A stretch of 59,823 bases of DNA. It comes from Blautia sp. (GTDB lineage: Bacteria; Bacillota; Clostridia; Lachnospirales; Lachnospiraceae). A program made the position numbers and the translations under genes. The stretch's first letter is position 1. Each line of letters begins with the position of its first letter. Shown in pieces: positions 46,009-54,761 of the stretch. The DNA lies in the NCBI GenBank assembly GCA_017515325.1, contig JAFWGA010000020.1, positions 1-59,823 of the forward strand, written 5' to 3'. The notes under the pieces were generated by a model. That model was given only the letters and a program-made list of their open reading frames with translations. It made no database searches and was not told the origin of the DNA.

Positions 46009-47241
46009 TTAGGCTGCTATCTCATCTTCTGTCTCCTCGGTCTGTGAATCGTCCGTCCCCTCAGTCTGGGAATCGTCCGTCGTTCCGTCTGTCCGGACAT
46101 CCAGGGTCTGGGGGGTAATGGCATCCTCCCCACGATATCCTGGCACAAGGCCCGCCTCAAGGGATGTATCCCAGAAATCCGTATAGGCAGAGGAAATCAG
46201 ATCCACATTTTTTGCCCGTGCCATCTCACTGATGGTCACCAGACGATAGCCCTGGGAAATAAGCGCCGGGATCAGCATCTCTGCACAGGCGACAGAGGGT
46301 TCATAAATATCGTGCATCAGAATAATCGAACCGTCCTGAATGGCTCCGGAATTCATAATGGAATCGTAGTCCAGCTTGGCGTCCTTCAGGCTCCAATCCA
46401 GGGAATCCACACACCAGAGAATAAAGGGCTTGTCTATCGCAGCAATCACTTCATCTGAATAAGAACCGTAGGGCGGCCTGACTACCGTTGATTCCTGTCC
46501 GCAGATGGCCTCCAACTCAGCGTCTGTATCCCGGATCTGCTGTATAGCAGTCTCGATCGTCTGCTGCGGCAGATTCACGTGATTCCAGGAATGGTTTCCT
46601 ATCTCGCAGCCGATCTCAAGCATTCTGCGGATACAGCCAGCCTGCTCCTCCGCGATCCATCCCAGCATGAAAAAGGTAGCGTGGGCTCCGTTTGCTTCCA
46701 GAGCATCCAAAAGGCGATCGGTATATTCACTTGGCCCATCGTCAAAGGTTAGAGCAATCATCGGTCTCTCCTGCCCCGGAATGTAAGAGCCATTCGCATC
46801 GAAATAATACTCCACGCCGCCTCGGACAACCCAGTCCGACACTACGATATGTCCGTCATCGTCAAAATAATACTGAATTCCGTCTATACTCTGAAATCCA
46901 TCAGCAAAATAGGTGCCGTCGGCATTCTGAAACCATCTCCCCTTCGAATCTTCATGCCATCCGATGGTATTTACCGATAGCTTTTCAATATCATCCTTCC
47001 CTTTCAGGGGACGTCGGACCGCAGCGTCGGGATCAGTCCTGGCCACATCCGTCTGCAGAGTTGTGGAATCGTCTGTCCCACTTCCGAAAAACCGGGTCCA
47101 GACCGGCCTGAGAAGCCCTCTGCCGAGAAGGACAGCAGCCAGGATGAATCCTGACGCAAAAATACAGAGCTTCAGCCTTCGCCTTCTCTTGAGCTGTTGT
47201 TCCTTTCTTTTCCTGTTCCTACGCAGGATTTCATTGTCCAT
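46009..47241 (-). CDS. Membrane-anchored polysaccharide deacetylase with wall-binding repeats
   Basis: 410 residues. A short basic cytoplasmic start (RRNRKRKEQQLKRRRRLK), a membrane helix, then two to three Gly-Tyr/Trp wall-binding repeats of the choline-binding type (GWHEDSKGRWFQNADGTYFA; YYFDDDGHIVVSDW), then a NodB domain with TFDDGPS, HSWNHVNLP and RPPYGSY for metal and catalysis. The tail is Thr/Asp/Glu-rich with a DDSQTE repeat. Likely deacetylates peptidoglycan or another wall glycan. Own promoter at 47278-47306. Confidence 0.88.
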   Translation of the reverse strand: MDNEILRRNRKRKEQQLKRRRRLKLCIFASGFILAAVLLGRGLLRPVWTRFFGSGTDDSTTLQTDVARTDPDAAVRRPLKGKDDIEKLSVNTIGWHEDSKGRWFQNADGTYFADGFQSIDGIQYYFDDDGHIVVSDWVVRGGVEYYFDANGSYIPGQERPMIALTFDDGPSEYTDRLLDALEANGAHATFFMLGWIAEEQAGCIRRMLEIGCEIGNHSWNHVNLPQQTIETAIQQIRDTDAELEAICGQESTVVRPPYGSYSDEVIAAIDKPFILWCVDSLDWSLKDAKLDYDSIMNSGAIQDGSIILMHDIYEPSVACAEMLIPALISQGYRLVTISEMARAKNVDLISSAYTDFWDTSLEAGLVPGYRGEDAITPQTLDVRTDGTTDDSQTEGTDDSQTEETEDEIAA

Positions 47242-47277
47242 TTTCGAAATTCCCCTAAATTATTTATACTAACCTTA

Positions 47278-47306
47278 ATTATACTACTAATTTCGCCTTA
47301 TGACAA
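47278..47306 (-). promoter_or_regulatory. Promoter of the polysaccharide deacetylase gene
   Basis: Minus-strand TTGTCA (47301-47306), 17-bp spacer, TATAAT (47278-47283). Near consensus. It is read away from the preceding lipoprotein gene end. Confidence 0.85.
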
Positions 47307-47343
47307 TAATTAACCGCTATTCGGCACCGCCCAAGTGTCAGAT

Positions 47344-48462
47344 TCAGTAGACCACACCCATCAGAAAAGATTCTGCCCGGTTCAAAGCGATTGCCTCGTT
47401 CACTCTCTGGACAGAGAAGGCCGCCTCCAAATCCTGTCGGCTTGACATGCCATAAGCCTCAAGCAATCCTTCAAGCTCCTCCTGACATGCCTCATCACCA
47501 AGAGAAAAGCCCTCCTGGTCAAAGATTGCCTGCAAGATCAGGTTTTCTTTTACCCGCTCCTGGGAATATGCCAACATTTCCTTCTGTAGTTCCACCTGAG
47601 ACAGATCCTGGGAAGCCAGAAAATCCTGCATGGTCATCTTTGACGTCTTTGCGTAGGCCTGCAGAATATCGGAAAATTCCTTCTGTGCCAACAGAATATC
47701 TGCCTGCGGATACCCATAAACCCGGCTCTCCTCACAGACTGCCCTGAAGGCAGCCTCCCGGAGCAACTCGCTGGACTCGGAGCGTGCTTCAAAGAGCTCC
47801 TGACGAACCGCTTCCCGGTAAGCCTCCTGGCTGTCGTAGCCTTGCGTCCTTGCCCACTCGTCTGACAGAACCGGGGGGCGACGGATCGTCTGAAGGGTTA
47901 CCTGATAGGTCACCTCGCTTCCCGCCAGTAAGGCTTCTTTGGCATCCTGTGGATAGGAGACGGAAAACCTTTTTGTCTGACCGGGTCTCATCCCCAAAAG
48001 GGCATCTTCAAAGCCCGGAACCATTTCACCGCTTCCCACCTCAAGGATATAACTTTCCTTCCCTGCATCCTGGATCGTCTCATATCCGACCATACCGATG
48101 AAAGAGATTTTCACAATATCCTTTTCCTGTACCTGGGCCTGACTCCCGCTTAATTCCTCCGCCGCTGCGACAAGCCTCCTGCCGATCTCCTGCCCCACCG
48201 CCTCGTCCGTAATCTGTGATACCGAAAAGGAAGGACTCCGGTAATCCGCCAGCTTGATATAGGAAGAAAGCTCCACATCAGAAACCAGCCTGTCTCCAAA
48301 ATGATCCGGGATCGTTACCGTTTCCGCCGAAGCCGCTTCTCCCACAGAAGCGGTATCCTGCGCCGGCTTCGCAACCCCGGGAAGGCCGGCTCCCTCCCAT
48401 GAGCATCCTGTCATCACGATTCCCATAAACAAGGGCCAAAAGACCCGCCATCTTGCTTTCAT
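47344..48462 (-). CDS. Extracytoplasmic FKBP/trigger-factor-like lipoprotein
   Basis: 372 residues. Lipoprotein signal with lipobox Met-Thr-Gly-Cys (Cys20). The middle (about 105-195) resembles an FKBP peptidyl-prolyl isomerase domain as in trigger factor: VKISFIGMVGYE, YILEVGSGEMVPGFEDALLGM and GQTKRFSVSYPQD. The rest resembles the helical C-terminal chaperone domain of trigger factor. So it is a membrane-tethered folding factor outside the cell, analogous in place to PrsA but of a different family. It follows the NodB-like gene by 29 nt and may help fold that enzyme or others (inference). Confidence 0.82.
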   Translation of the reverse strand: MKARWRVFWPLFMGIVMTGCSWEGAGLPGVAKPAQDTASVGEAASAETVTIPDHFGDRLVSDVELSSYIKLADYRSPSFSVSQITDEAVGQEIGRRLVAAAEELSGSQAQVQEKDIVKISFIGMVGYETIQDAGKESYILEVGSGEMVPGFEDALLGMRPGQTKRFSVSYPQDAKEALLAGSEVTYQVTLQTIRRPPVLSDEWARTQGYDSQEAYREAVRQELFEARSESSELLREAAFRAVCEESRVYGYPQADILLAQKEFSDILQAYAKTSKMTMQDFLASQDLSQVELQKEMLAYSQERVKENLILQAIFDQEGFSLGDEACQEELEGLLEAYGMSSRQDLEAAFSVQRVNEAIALNRAESFLMGVVY

Positions 48463-48491
48463 AGCATCCCCCTCTCCAGCCGGAATCCCTC

Positions 48492-49859
48492 TCAGTACTG
48501 AACTCCCATGGCCGAAACCGGCACAGGCCTGCTCCGGTCCCAGACCGCATCCACATCGAACAGGTCACTGAGCATCTCAGGGTTATAGTACATACGGTAT
48601 CCGTCCGCGTTTCTTCTTCCCATCCGCAGAAAGCTATCTGTCAGCTGCAGCCAGTACTGGTTGGAATCCACATTGCAATAGTAATGGTATCCGGCGTTCT
48701 TATAATATGAATACTTCGGATTGTCTCCGGCATAAGGATTCCAGTCTCCGATATCGGCCCCGAAGGCAAAAATAATCATGTCCGTGCTGCCAAGAATAGG
48801 GGCCACGTTTTTCATCCAGCGCTCGTTGTCCTTTGCCAGGGTCTCCCAGCTGGAGGTCGTAGCGTTGAGATGTCCCCAGGTATGACTGGCAAATTCCCAG
48901 CCATTGGCCTTCATTGCCTCTGCCACAGCCCTTGCCTGGGAAACCTCCGCGTCAAAATCAAAATCAGGATGCTGGGCAAGAAAGGCTCTCTGGTCATCCT
49001 GAAGGTTTGCCCCGGTCTTGTATGCTTCATCTGTCCGGTAGCCCAGCACACCATTGTAGCCAGTCATCGCCAGTATCCCTTTTCTCCCATGATAGGAAAA
49101 ATCAGGATGAAGCTCGATAAAGTCGTCGAGGATAGGAACGAGATCAAAATCTCCCGTCATGACACTTCCGTCGTCATTGACATACTCGCATTTTACTTTC
49201 CCGTCCCCGTCAAGCACCAGACGGCTGGCAAAGCCGTCTCCATCCATATAGTGATAATAGCTGACATCATCCTGGGAAATGACGATGGGAGTTTTCCCTT
49301 CCGGCAGCATGATCCTGCCCGGCTTCATCACACCGTTCTCATCCACCTGGGCCATGTCATGGAGGCTGACAAGAACATACCCCTTCCTGTACAGGCTGTT
49401 TATGATCCATTTGAACTCACTGACGGTAGTCATGACCTGATTATAGCCATCCGCATCCTCATCCGAGTCAAAAGCCTTGCCGGTATCGTAGATCAGGGTA
49501 TGGAAAAAAATATGGGTAATCTGATCCAACGGATATTCCCTGCACTGATTCATTAAATCCTGATAATGGGAAATGGCCTCCGTAACCGGCTCATACTGTT
49601 CATAATTCTGGATACTGGACAGGCGTTTTATCGCCGCGTAATAATAATACTGCTGGGCGTCCTTTCTTGCCTTTTTCAGATGGTAGGCCACCGAAGCGGG
49701 AAGTTGCGCCCCTTCTGTTTCTGCTTCCCCGGATAATGCGGCCGTCTGCGCATAAACTATCATTCCTGTTTTCCCGCCTTCACGCCATAACAGGAAAACA
49801 CAGCTCAAGGCCAGGATCACAGGCAGGCAGACGATAACCCTTATCATCCGTTCTTTCAT
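48492..49859 (-). CDS. Secreted NodB-like polysaccharide deacetylase homologue
   Basis: 455 residues. N-terminal signal anchor (VIVCLPVILALSCVFLLW). Residues 60-120 are helical with a Tyr-rich patch (QQYYYYAAIKRL). The remainder resembles a deacetylase barrel: HIFFHTLIYD, VISQDDVSYYHYMDGDGF and FASHTWGHLNATTSSW, where the His-x-x-x-His metal pair is present and the first Asp motif has drifted. Activity is therefore less certain than for 46009-47241. Promoter at 50046-50074 and a long structured leader precede it. Confidence 0.72.
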   Translation of the reverse strand: MKERMIRVIVCLPVILALSCVFLLWREGGKTGMIVYAQTAALSGEAETEGAQLPASVAYHLKKARKDAQQYYYYAAIKRLSSIQNYEQYEPVTEAISHYQDLMNQCREYPLDQITHIFFHTLIYDTGKAFDSDEDADGYNQVMTTVSEFKWIINSLYRKGYVLVSLHDMAQVDENGVMKPGRIMLPEGKTPIVISQDDVSYYHYMDGDGFASRLVLDGDGKVKCEYVNDDGSVMTGDFDLVPILDDFIELHPDFSYHGRKGILAMTGYNGVLGYRTDEAYKTGANLQDDQRAFLAQHPDFDFDAEVSQARAVAEAMKANGWEFASHTWGHLNATTSSWETLAKDNERWMKNVAPILGSTDMIIFAFGADIGDWNPYAGDNPKYSYYKNAGYHYYCNVDSNQYWLQLTDSFLRMGRRNADGYRMYYNPEMLSDLFDVDAVWDRSRPVPVSAMGVQY

Positions 49860-49878
49860 ATGATCACCTCTATCAAAG

Positions 49879-49942
49879 ATCTGACTGAAATCGGCCGGGC
49901 ACCGATCCTGTCACTCGCCGCTGCGCGGCTTCGAGCGGGATC
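49879..49942. repeat. Leader repeat family 2, copy 2
   Basis: Matches 42305-42368 at the same internal spacing. Hairpins: ATCGG/CCGAT and a core CTCG-CCGC-tgc-GCGG-ctt-CGAG. It lies in the predicted leader of the NodB-like gene, 20 bp before its start codon. Confidence 0.65.
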
Positions 49943-50002
49943 CGTCCCCTCCGAAAGGCAGTTTTGTACCAGAAAAACCCACTGCCCTTACGGTCACAGA
50001 CA

Positions 50003-50031
50003 CAGCTCGCAGCAAGTGCAGGCTGCTGACC
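50003..50031. repeat. 29-bp dispersed repeat, copy 1
   Basis: 25 of 29 bases match 51617-51645. It contains GCAGC/GCTGC self-complementarity and lies in the leader of the NodB-like gene. On the minus strand an outer GGTCA...TGACC stem surrounds it. Confidence 0.6.
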
Positions 50032-50045
50032 TGAGTAGCTTCACT

Positions 50046-50074
50046 ATTATACCTTCTCACTCGATAAATTTCCA
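50046..50074 (-). promoter_or_regulatory. Promoter of the NodB-like/lipoprotein operon
   Basis: Minus-strand TGGAAA (50069-50074), 17-bp spacer, TATAAT (50046-50051). The leader is about 180 nt and carries two repeat elements. Confidence 0.65.
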
Positions 50075-50139
50075 CCCCTTTTCCATGATAATGGAAAAAG
50101 CCCACCTGCCTGCCTTGAATGCTCCTGCTGAATTAGTGA

Positions 50140-50168
50140 TTGACAAAAATGTGAGATTGTTGTACGAA
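50140..50168 (+). promoter_or_regulatory. Probable promoter of the murI operon
   Basis: TTGACA (50140-50145), 17-bp spacer, TACGAA (50163-50168). Perfect -35, weak -10. Start of RNA would be near 50175, so repeat copy C is in the leader. Confidence 0.5.
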
Positions 50169-50175
50169 TAAGGAT

Positions 50176-50272
50176 AGTATGCGCACGAATTTATCGTGGG
50201 ATCATGCCGCCTGCAGCGGCGCAAATTCGGCGCAGGAAACGAATCAGAATGCAGGCATTCTGTTCGTTTACC
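50176..50272. repeat. Structured intergenic repeat, copy C
   Basis: Same plan as copies A and B, in the same orientation on the plus strand. In the second hairpin CAGAATGC pairs with GCATTCTG, where copy A has CAAAATGC with GCATTTTG: a paired A-T to G-C change. It ends 30 bp before the murI start codon. Confidence 0.85.
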
Positions 50273-50301
50273 AGAATAGTGAATGAAGCGGAGTGATAAA
50301 G

Positions 50302-51123
50302 ATGAACACAGATCCCAATGCCCCCATCGGAGTATTTGACTCCGGTATCGGAGGGCTTACTGTTGCAAGAGAGATCATGCGAAATCTCCCTGCAGAAAAA
50401 ATAGTGTATTTCGGTGACACGGCCAGGGTGCCTTATGGAAGTAAATCCCGTGAAACCGTTCTTCGGTTTTCCCGTCAGATTATCCGTTTTCTGTTAGAGC
50501 AGGAGGTCAAAGCCATCGTCATCGCCTGCAATACGGCAAGCTCCTTTGCCCTGGATGCCGTAAGGCAGGAATTCTCCCTTCCTATCCTTGGCGTGATCGA
50601 TGCCGGCACCATCGTTGCCGCCAAGGAGACCCGTAACGGCAGGATCGGCGTTATCGGCACGGAAGGGACAATACGGAGCCGGATCCATGAGATATTTCTG
50701 AAAAAGCTCAATCCGAATGTCACGGTCTATGGCAGGCCCTGCCCTCTTTTCGTTCCCCTTGTGGAGGAAGGCTGGACCCATGATCCTATCACACGGGAGA
50801 TTGCCGTTCGTTATCTGGGAGAACTCAAGGAAAAAGATATCGATACCCTGATCCTTGGCTGTACCCATTACCCCCTGCTGCGCACTCTGATCCAGGAGGT
50901 CATGGGAGAACATGTCAGGCTGGTCAATCCTGCCTACGAGACTTCTCTTGAACTGAAAAGCCTTTTAGCGGATAATGGTCTGATCCGTCAGGGAACAGAC
51001 CGGGAGGAATTTCCCTATCGTTTTTTTGTCAGTGACCTGGCGGAAAAATTTACCATGTTTGCCAATACCATTCTCCCCTATGACGTATCCATGACCCAAA
51101 AGATCGATATAGAAAAATATTGA
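50302..51123 (+). CDS. murI: Glutamate racemase
   Basis: About 273 residues. It converts L-glutamate to D-glutamate for peptidoglycan. Two catalytic cysteines lie in IACNTASSFALD and LGCTHYPLLRTL. PIGVFDSGIGGLTVAREI opens the protein and is the family signature. The ATG at 50302 has GGAG eight bases upstream; an in-frame GTG at 50293 overlaps that site. Followed 15 nt later by the DUF1934 gene. Confidence 0.96.
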   Translation: MNTDPNAPIGVFDSGIGGLTVAREIMRNLPAEKIVYFGDTARVPYGSKSRETVLRFSRQIIRFLLEQEVKAIVIACNTASSFALDAVRQEFSLPILGVIDAGTIVAAKETRNGRIGVIGTEGTIRSRIHEIFLKKLNPNVTVYGRPCPLFVPLVEEGWTHDPITREIAVRYLGELKEKDIDTLILGCTHYPLLRTLIQEVMGEHVRLVNPAYETSLELKSLLADNGLIRQGTDREEFPYRFFVSDLAEKFTMFANTILPYDVSMTQKIDIEKY

Positions 51124-51138
51124 GCAGGAGCTTCTTTG

Positions 51139-51588
51139 ATGAATAAAGATGTTCTCATCCGGATCACCAGTATCCAGATACCCGAAGGAGAGGATGCTCT
51201 TCCTGAAATCTCTCTCCTCCTTCCGGGCTCCTATTACCAGCGCAACGGCTGCCACTATCTTCACTATGAAGAAAGTATCGATGGCCTTCCTGCTGCCGTT
51301 TCCAATTTTGTCAAACTCAAGGGCGATAACATGGAGGTAAGGAAAAATGGCGCCATTCGTACAAGAATGGCCTTTTCTCCCGGCAGCAGCCAGGAAACGC
51401 TCTATGCAACAGATTTTGGTACTTTTTCCATGGAGCTTTGTACCAGTTCCCTTACCTGGGATAGGATCGAACATGGACTGACGGTACAGGTGGTTTACAC
51501 TCTCAGCCAAAACAAGATGCCCATCTCTGAATGTCGCCTCAGGATCGATGCCATGGAAGCGGAATATGCTTCTCCCCTTTTTTCGTAA
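51139..51588 (+). CDS. DUF1934 (YwiB-like) protein
   Basis: About 149 residues, beta-barrel (calycin-like) protein. YHYEESIDGLP-type text, RKNGAIRTRMAF and LYATDFGTF, followed by an even beta pattern, fit DUF1934, found in Firmicutes and often near murI or argS. Function unknown. ATG at 51139 behind GAGCAGGAG. No membrane segment. Confidence 0.82.
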   Translation: MNKDVLIRITSIQIPEGEDALPEISLLLPGSYYQRNGCHYLHYEESIDGLPAAVSNFVKLKGDNMEVRKNGAIRTRMAFSPGSSQETLYATDFGTFSMELCTSSLTWDRIEHGLTVQVVYTLSQNKMPISECRLRIDAMEAEYASPLFS

Positions 51589-51616
51589 GCCTTGGTTCAC
51601 TTTATATGCTCATATG

Positions 51617-51645
51617 CAGCTTGCAGCAAGTGCAAAATGCTGACC
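51617..51645. repeat. 29-bp dispersed repeat, copy 2
   Basis: Matches 50003-50031 (25 of 29). It lies in the 157-bp gap between the DUF1934 gene and ispE. Confidence 0.6.
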
Positions 51646-51745
51646 GTTTTATTTATTTGTTATCCCAAAGTTCGCTGTTTCTAACTTTGCCCATACCGGT
51701 ATTGTTTTTTTCCAAAATACCATATAAAATTAGGAGAGGATGCCT

Positions 51746-52600
51746 ATGCAGATTCGAATTTCAGCCAAAGCAAAGATTAATCTGGGATTGGATGTTCTGA
51801 ACAGACGGCCTGACGGCTACCATAATATCCGAACCGTCATGCAGACCGTCACATTATGTGATGATCTCATCTTTTCCGAATCGTCGGAAAAGGGAATCCG
51901 GCTCTTTAGTGACTCTCAGGCCGTTCCCTTAAACGAAAGCAACCTGATCTGGAAAGCTGCCCAGCTTATGATAAACGAATTCTCTCTGACCAAAGGGATC
52001 TTCATCCGGCTGGAAAAAAACATTCCCGTTGCTGCCGGTCTGGCTGGCGGAAGTACAGACGCGGCCGCGACGTTGTCCGCTGTCAACCGCCTTTTTTCCC
52101 TGGAGCTTGACGATCGGGCTCTTGCCGGCCTGGGTGCCAGACTGGGAGCGGATGTTCCCTTCTGCATCTACGGCGGAACCATGCTGGCCGAGGGAATCGG
52201 TGAACTTCTGACCCCCTTGCCCCCCTTACAGGGCTGTCCGGTCATCATTGGCAAGCCTAAGGTTTCAGTCTCTACCAGAATGGCCTACGAGAGCCTCGAT
52301 CTTTCCAGCCTGGAACATCCCGACATGGCAGCAATCCTTTCTTCGATCCAAAAAGAAGATCCGACCCTTTTGCCCCTTCATCCCGGCAATGTATTTGCGC
52401 CAGGCGTGATAAAAATGTTTCCCGTCATCGAAAACATCATAGGAAAAATGGAAGAGCTTGGCTCTTTCTGCAGCCAGATGAGTGGAAGCGGTCCTTCTGT
52501 CTTTGGCCTTTTCCCTGACCGGAGGAGTGCAGAGCAAGCCTGCTCCAATCTGTCTGTGACATTCCCGGACAGTGAATTCCACCTGGCTTTTCTGGGCTGA
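51746..52600 (+). CDS. ispE: 4-diphosphocytidyl-2-C-methyl-D-erythritol kinase
   Basis: About 284 residues, GHMP kinase of the MEP isoprenoid pathway. The ATP-binding loop is PVAAGLAGGSTDAAATL; the start SAKAKINLGLDVLNRRPDGYH is the substrate region; QMSGSGPSVFGLF is motif 3. ATG at 51746 chosen over 51740 because AGGAG would be only a few bases from the earlier ATG. Confidence 0.96.
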   Translation: MQIRISAKAKINLGLDVLNRRPDGYHNIRTVMQTVTLCDDLIFSESSEKGIRLFSDSQAVPLNESNLIWKAAQLMINEFSLTKGIFIRLEKNIPVAAGLAGGSTDAAATLSAVNRLFSLELDDRALAGLGARLGADVPFCIYGGTMLAEGIGELLTPLPPLQGCPVIIGKPKVSVSTRMAYESLDLSSLEHPDMAAILSSIQKEDPTLLPLHPGNVFAPGVIKMFPVIENIIGKMEELGSFCSQMSGSGPSVFGLFPDRRSAEQACSNLSVTFPDSEFHLAFLG

Positions 52601-52644
52601 AACATTGAGTTAACGTACAAACTGCGTTATAGGAGGAGGATTTC

Positions 52645-53328
52645 GTGGCTTCAAACATTACATATGAACATTCCGATGATCCCAACGATTATCTGCCGCT
52701 GCGAGATGTTGTCTTCAATTCCATCAGAAAAGCCATCTTAATGGGTGAGCTTAAACCAGGAGAACGCCTTATGGAGATTGCTCTGGCGGAAAGGATGGGT
52801 GTAAGCCGCACCCCGATCCGCGAAGCCATGCGAAAGCTTGAGCTTGAAGGCCTTGTGGTTATGATTCCCAGAAAAGGGGCTCAGGTCGCCCATTTGACCG
52901 AATCAGATCTGAACGATGTCCTTGAGGTGCGGATCGCGCTGGAAAAGCTGGCCATTGAAAAAGCCTGCTTCCGCATGACGGATGCTGAGTATATCGAGCT
53001 TTTATCTGCCTCAGAAGATTTCGAACGGCTCATTCCCACGGGAAGTCTCGAAGAGCTTGCCCAGGCAGACGAGGATTTCCATGAAGCCATATACCGGGCA
53101 GCAGGCAATAAACGGCTTCTGCAGGTTCTGCATAACCTTCGGGAACAGATCTACCGCTACCGCATTGAATACCTCAAGGAAGAAAGAAGCAGAGAGCTGC
53201 TGGTCAAAGAACATCACGAGATGACAAACGCAATCAAAAGCCGTGACGTCGCAAAAGCGCAGGAGCTTTCCTTTGCGCATTTAGAAAACCAGCGAAAAGC
53301 CATCCTTCATTCGATTCGGCAGAAATAG
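52645..53328 (+). CDS. GntR-family (FadR/FCD) transcription regulator
   Basis: 227 residues. N-terminal winged helix with MGVSRTPIREAMRKLELEGL; C-terminal all-helical FCD ligand domain with the metal-ligand pattern D-x-x-F-H (DEDFHEAIY), H-N and H (KEHHEM). Start GTG at 52645 behind AGGAGGAGG. FCD regulators sense small organic acids or sugars. Its target is not obvious here; ispE upstream and plsC downstream are unlikely direct clues. Confidence 0.9.
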   Translation: MASNITYEHSDDPNDYLPLRDVVFNSIRKAILMGELKPGERLMEIALAERMGVSRTPIREAMRKLELEGLVVMIPRKGAQVAHLTESDLNDVLEVRIALEKLAIEKACFRMTDAEYIELLSASEDFERLIPTGSLEELAQADEDFHEAIYRAAGNKRLLQVLHNLREQIYRYRIEYLKEERSRELLVKEHHEMTNAIKSRDVAKAQELSFAHLENQRKAILHSIRQK

Positions 53329-53357
53329 TTGCCTTTTGGACTGTTCGATGGTACAAT
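53329..53357 (+). promoter_or_regulatory. Promoter before the 166-residue protein gene
   Basis: TTGCCT (53329-53334), 17-bp spacer, TACAAT (53352-53357) with extended TGG. Starts 1 bp after the GntR stop. Confidence 0.6.
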
Positions 53358-53400
53358 GACAGATATTGTGTAACTACTACCCTTAATATAGGAGGAAGCC

Positions 53401-53901
53401 ATGAGTAAAGTGACTATTGTTCTTCTGGTCATCCTGGTTATATTGATCGGTTTGCTGATCGGTCTATATTTTTTCGGGAAAAAGACACAGAAGAAACAGG
53501 AAGAGCAGCAAGCGCAGATCCAGGCAATGAAAACAACCGTTTCCATGCTTGTCATAGACAAGAAACGGCTGCCAATCAAGGAATCCGGCCTGCCGCAGAT
53601 GGTGATCGATCAGACCCCCAAGCTGATGCGGCGCCAAAAGCTGCCGATCGTAAAGGCTAAGGTCGGACCGAGGATCCAGACTCTGATCGCCGATGAAAAG
53701 GTCTTTGACCTGATCCCTGTCAAAAAAGAAATCAAGGCAGAGGTAAGCGGCCTGTATATCGTTGGTGTGAAAGGCCTTCGCGGTAATCTTGAAACTCCCC
53801 CGCCTAAGAAAAAAGGCATACTGAACCGTCTTCGCAGCCGCGCAGAGGCAACTGTTTCCAGTCAGAGTTCATCCAGTGCGAAACAGAAAAAAAAGAAATA
53901 G
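53401..53901 (+). CDS. Membrane-anchored basic protein of unknown function
   Basis: 166 residues. One N-terminal helix (IVLLVILVILIGLLIGLYFF), then a basic stretch (GKKTQKKQEEQQAQIQ), a conserved-looking central domain (about 55-135, with VIDKKRLPIKESGLPQMVID and a KVFDLIPVKKEIKAEVSG tract) and a Ser/Lys tail. ATG behind GGAGGAAGCC. It resembles small membrane proteins found beside plsC in Lachnospiraceae, but I cannot name the family. The soluble part is probably cytoplasmic, because the positive residues follow the helix. Confidence 0.65.
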   Translation: MSKVTIVLLVILVILIGLLIGLYFFGKKTQKKQEEQQAQIQAMKTTVSMLVIDKKRLPIKESGLPQMVIDQTPKLMRRQKLPIVKAKVGPRIQTLIADEKVFDLIPVKKEIKAEVSGLYIVGVKGLRGNLETPPPKKKGILNRLRSRAEATVSSQSSSSAKQKKKK

Positions 53902-53955
53902 TGTCACTGTGAAGGAACCGATGACTATGCAGTGACGAGATCGTGAGGTTCTGCC

Positions 53956-54690
53956 ATGGTAAGATTGATCCTTTGCCTTATAGCGGTTATTTTATTTCTG
54001 ATCCTTTTTATCCCTGTCCTGATTCTTGAATGGGTTTTAGGAAAGAGAAGGCCTGACCTCAGGGATATCAGTTCTATGCATATCATCCATGGGATTTTCC
54101 GGATCGTACTCTTCTTAGCAGGGGTAAAGGTCACGGTAAAGGGGAAGGAGAAAATACCCAGGGATCAGGCTGTTTTGTATATCGCAAATCATCGCAGTAT
54201 CTTTGATATTCTTGTCATATACACGCAGTTCCAGATTCCGACCAGTTTTATTGCCAAGAAGGAACTGGCCCGTATTCCTCTTCTGGCTTCATGGATGCGT
54301 ATGATCCGTTGTCTGTTTCTGGACCGGAAGGATATGCGTCAGGGTATGAAGATCATCCTCACTGCCATCGATTATATCAAGGAGGGGCTGTGCGTATGTA
54401 TCTTCCCGGAAGGAACCCGTAGTAAGAGCAAGGATGAGTCTGAGCTTCTTGCCTTCCATGAGGGAAGCTTCCGCGTCGCGACCAGGACAGGATGTCCCAT
54501 CGTGCCTGTCAGTATCAACAATACAGCCAGTGTCTTTGAGGATCACCTTCCTTTTATCCGATCCGCTCATGTTATTCTGGAGTTTTTGGATCCGATCTAT
54601 CCTGCAGCGCTTTCCAGGGAGGAGCAGAAGCATCTGGGCGAACAGACCAGGCAGCTAATCATGGTTGCCATAAAGAAAAATCATGAGTAG
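53956..54690 (+). CDS. plsC: 1-acyl-sn-glycerol-3-phosphate acyltransferase
   Basis: 244 residues. It adds the second acyl chain to lysophosphatidic acid at the membrane. Motifs: NHRSIFD (HX4D catalytic pair), LDRKDMRQG, FPEGTRSKSKD (glycerol-phosphate binding) and VPVSIN. N-terminal hydrophobic helix (LILCLIAVILFLILFIPVLIL). Last gene of the plus-strand row; terminator at 54696-54743. Confidence 0.93.
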   Translation: MVRLILCLIAVILFLILFIPVLILEWVLGKRRPDLRDISSMHIIHGIFRIVLFLAGVKVTVKGKEKIPRDQAVLYIANHRSIFDILVIYTQFQIPTSFIAKKELARIPLLASWMRMIRCLFLDRKDMRQGMKIILTAIDYIKEGLCVCIFPEGTRSKSKDESELLAFHEGSFRVATRTGCPIVPVSINNTASVFEDHLPFIRSAHVILEFLDPIYPAALSREEQKHLGEQTRQLIMVAIKKNHE

Positions 54691-54695
54691 CTGAC

Positions 54696-54743
54696 AAAGA
54701 GCCTGAAACAAGGAATTCTTTTTTCCTTTGTCCAGGCTCTTTT
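54696..54743. terminator. Bidirectional terminator after plsC
   Basis: AAAGAGCCTG (54696-54705) pairs with CAGGCTCTTT (54733-54742), with an inner CAAGGAA/TTCCTTTG stem. T-rich on the plus side, A-rich on the other. Confidence 0.85.
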
Positions 54744-54761
54744 CATATATATGATTCTACT

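Noticed and set aside
51702-51730. TTGTTT-17-TAAAAT as the ispE promoter
   Set aside because: The RNA would start inside or after the ribosome site AGGAG at 51732-51736, so it would lose its own translation signal; may be fortuitous.
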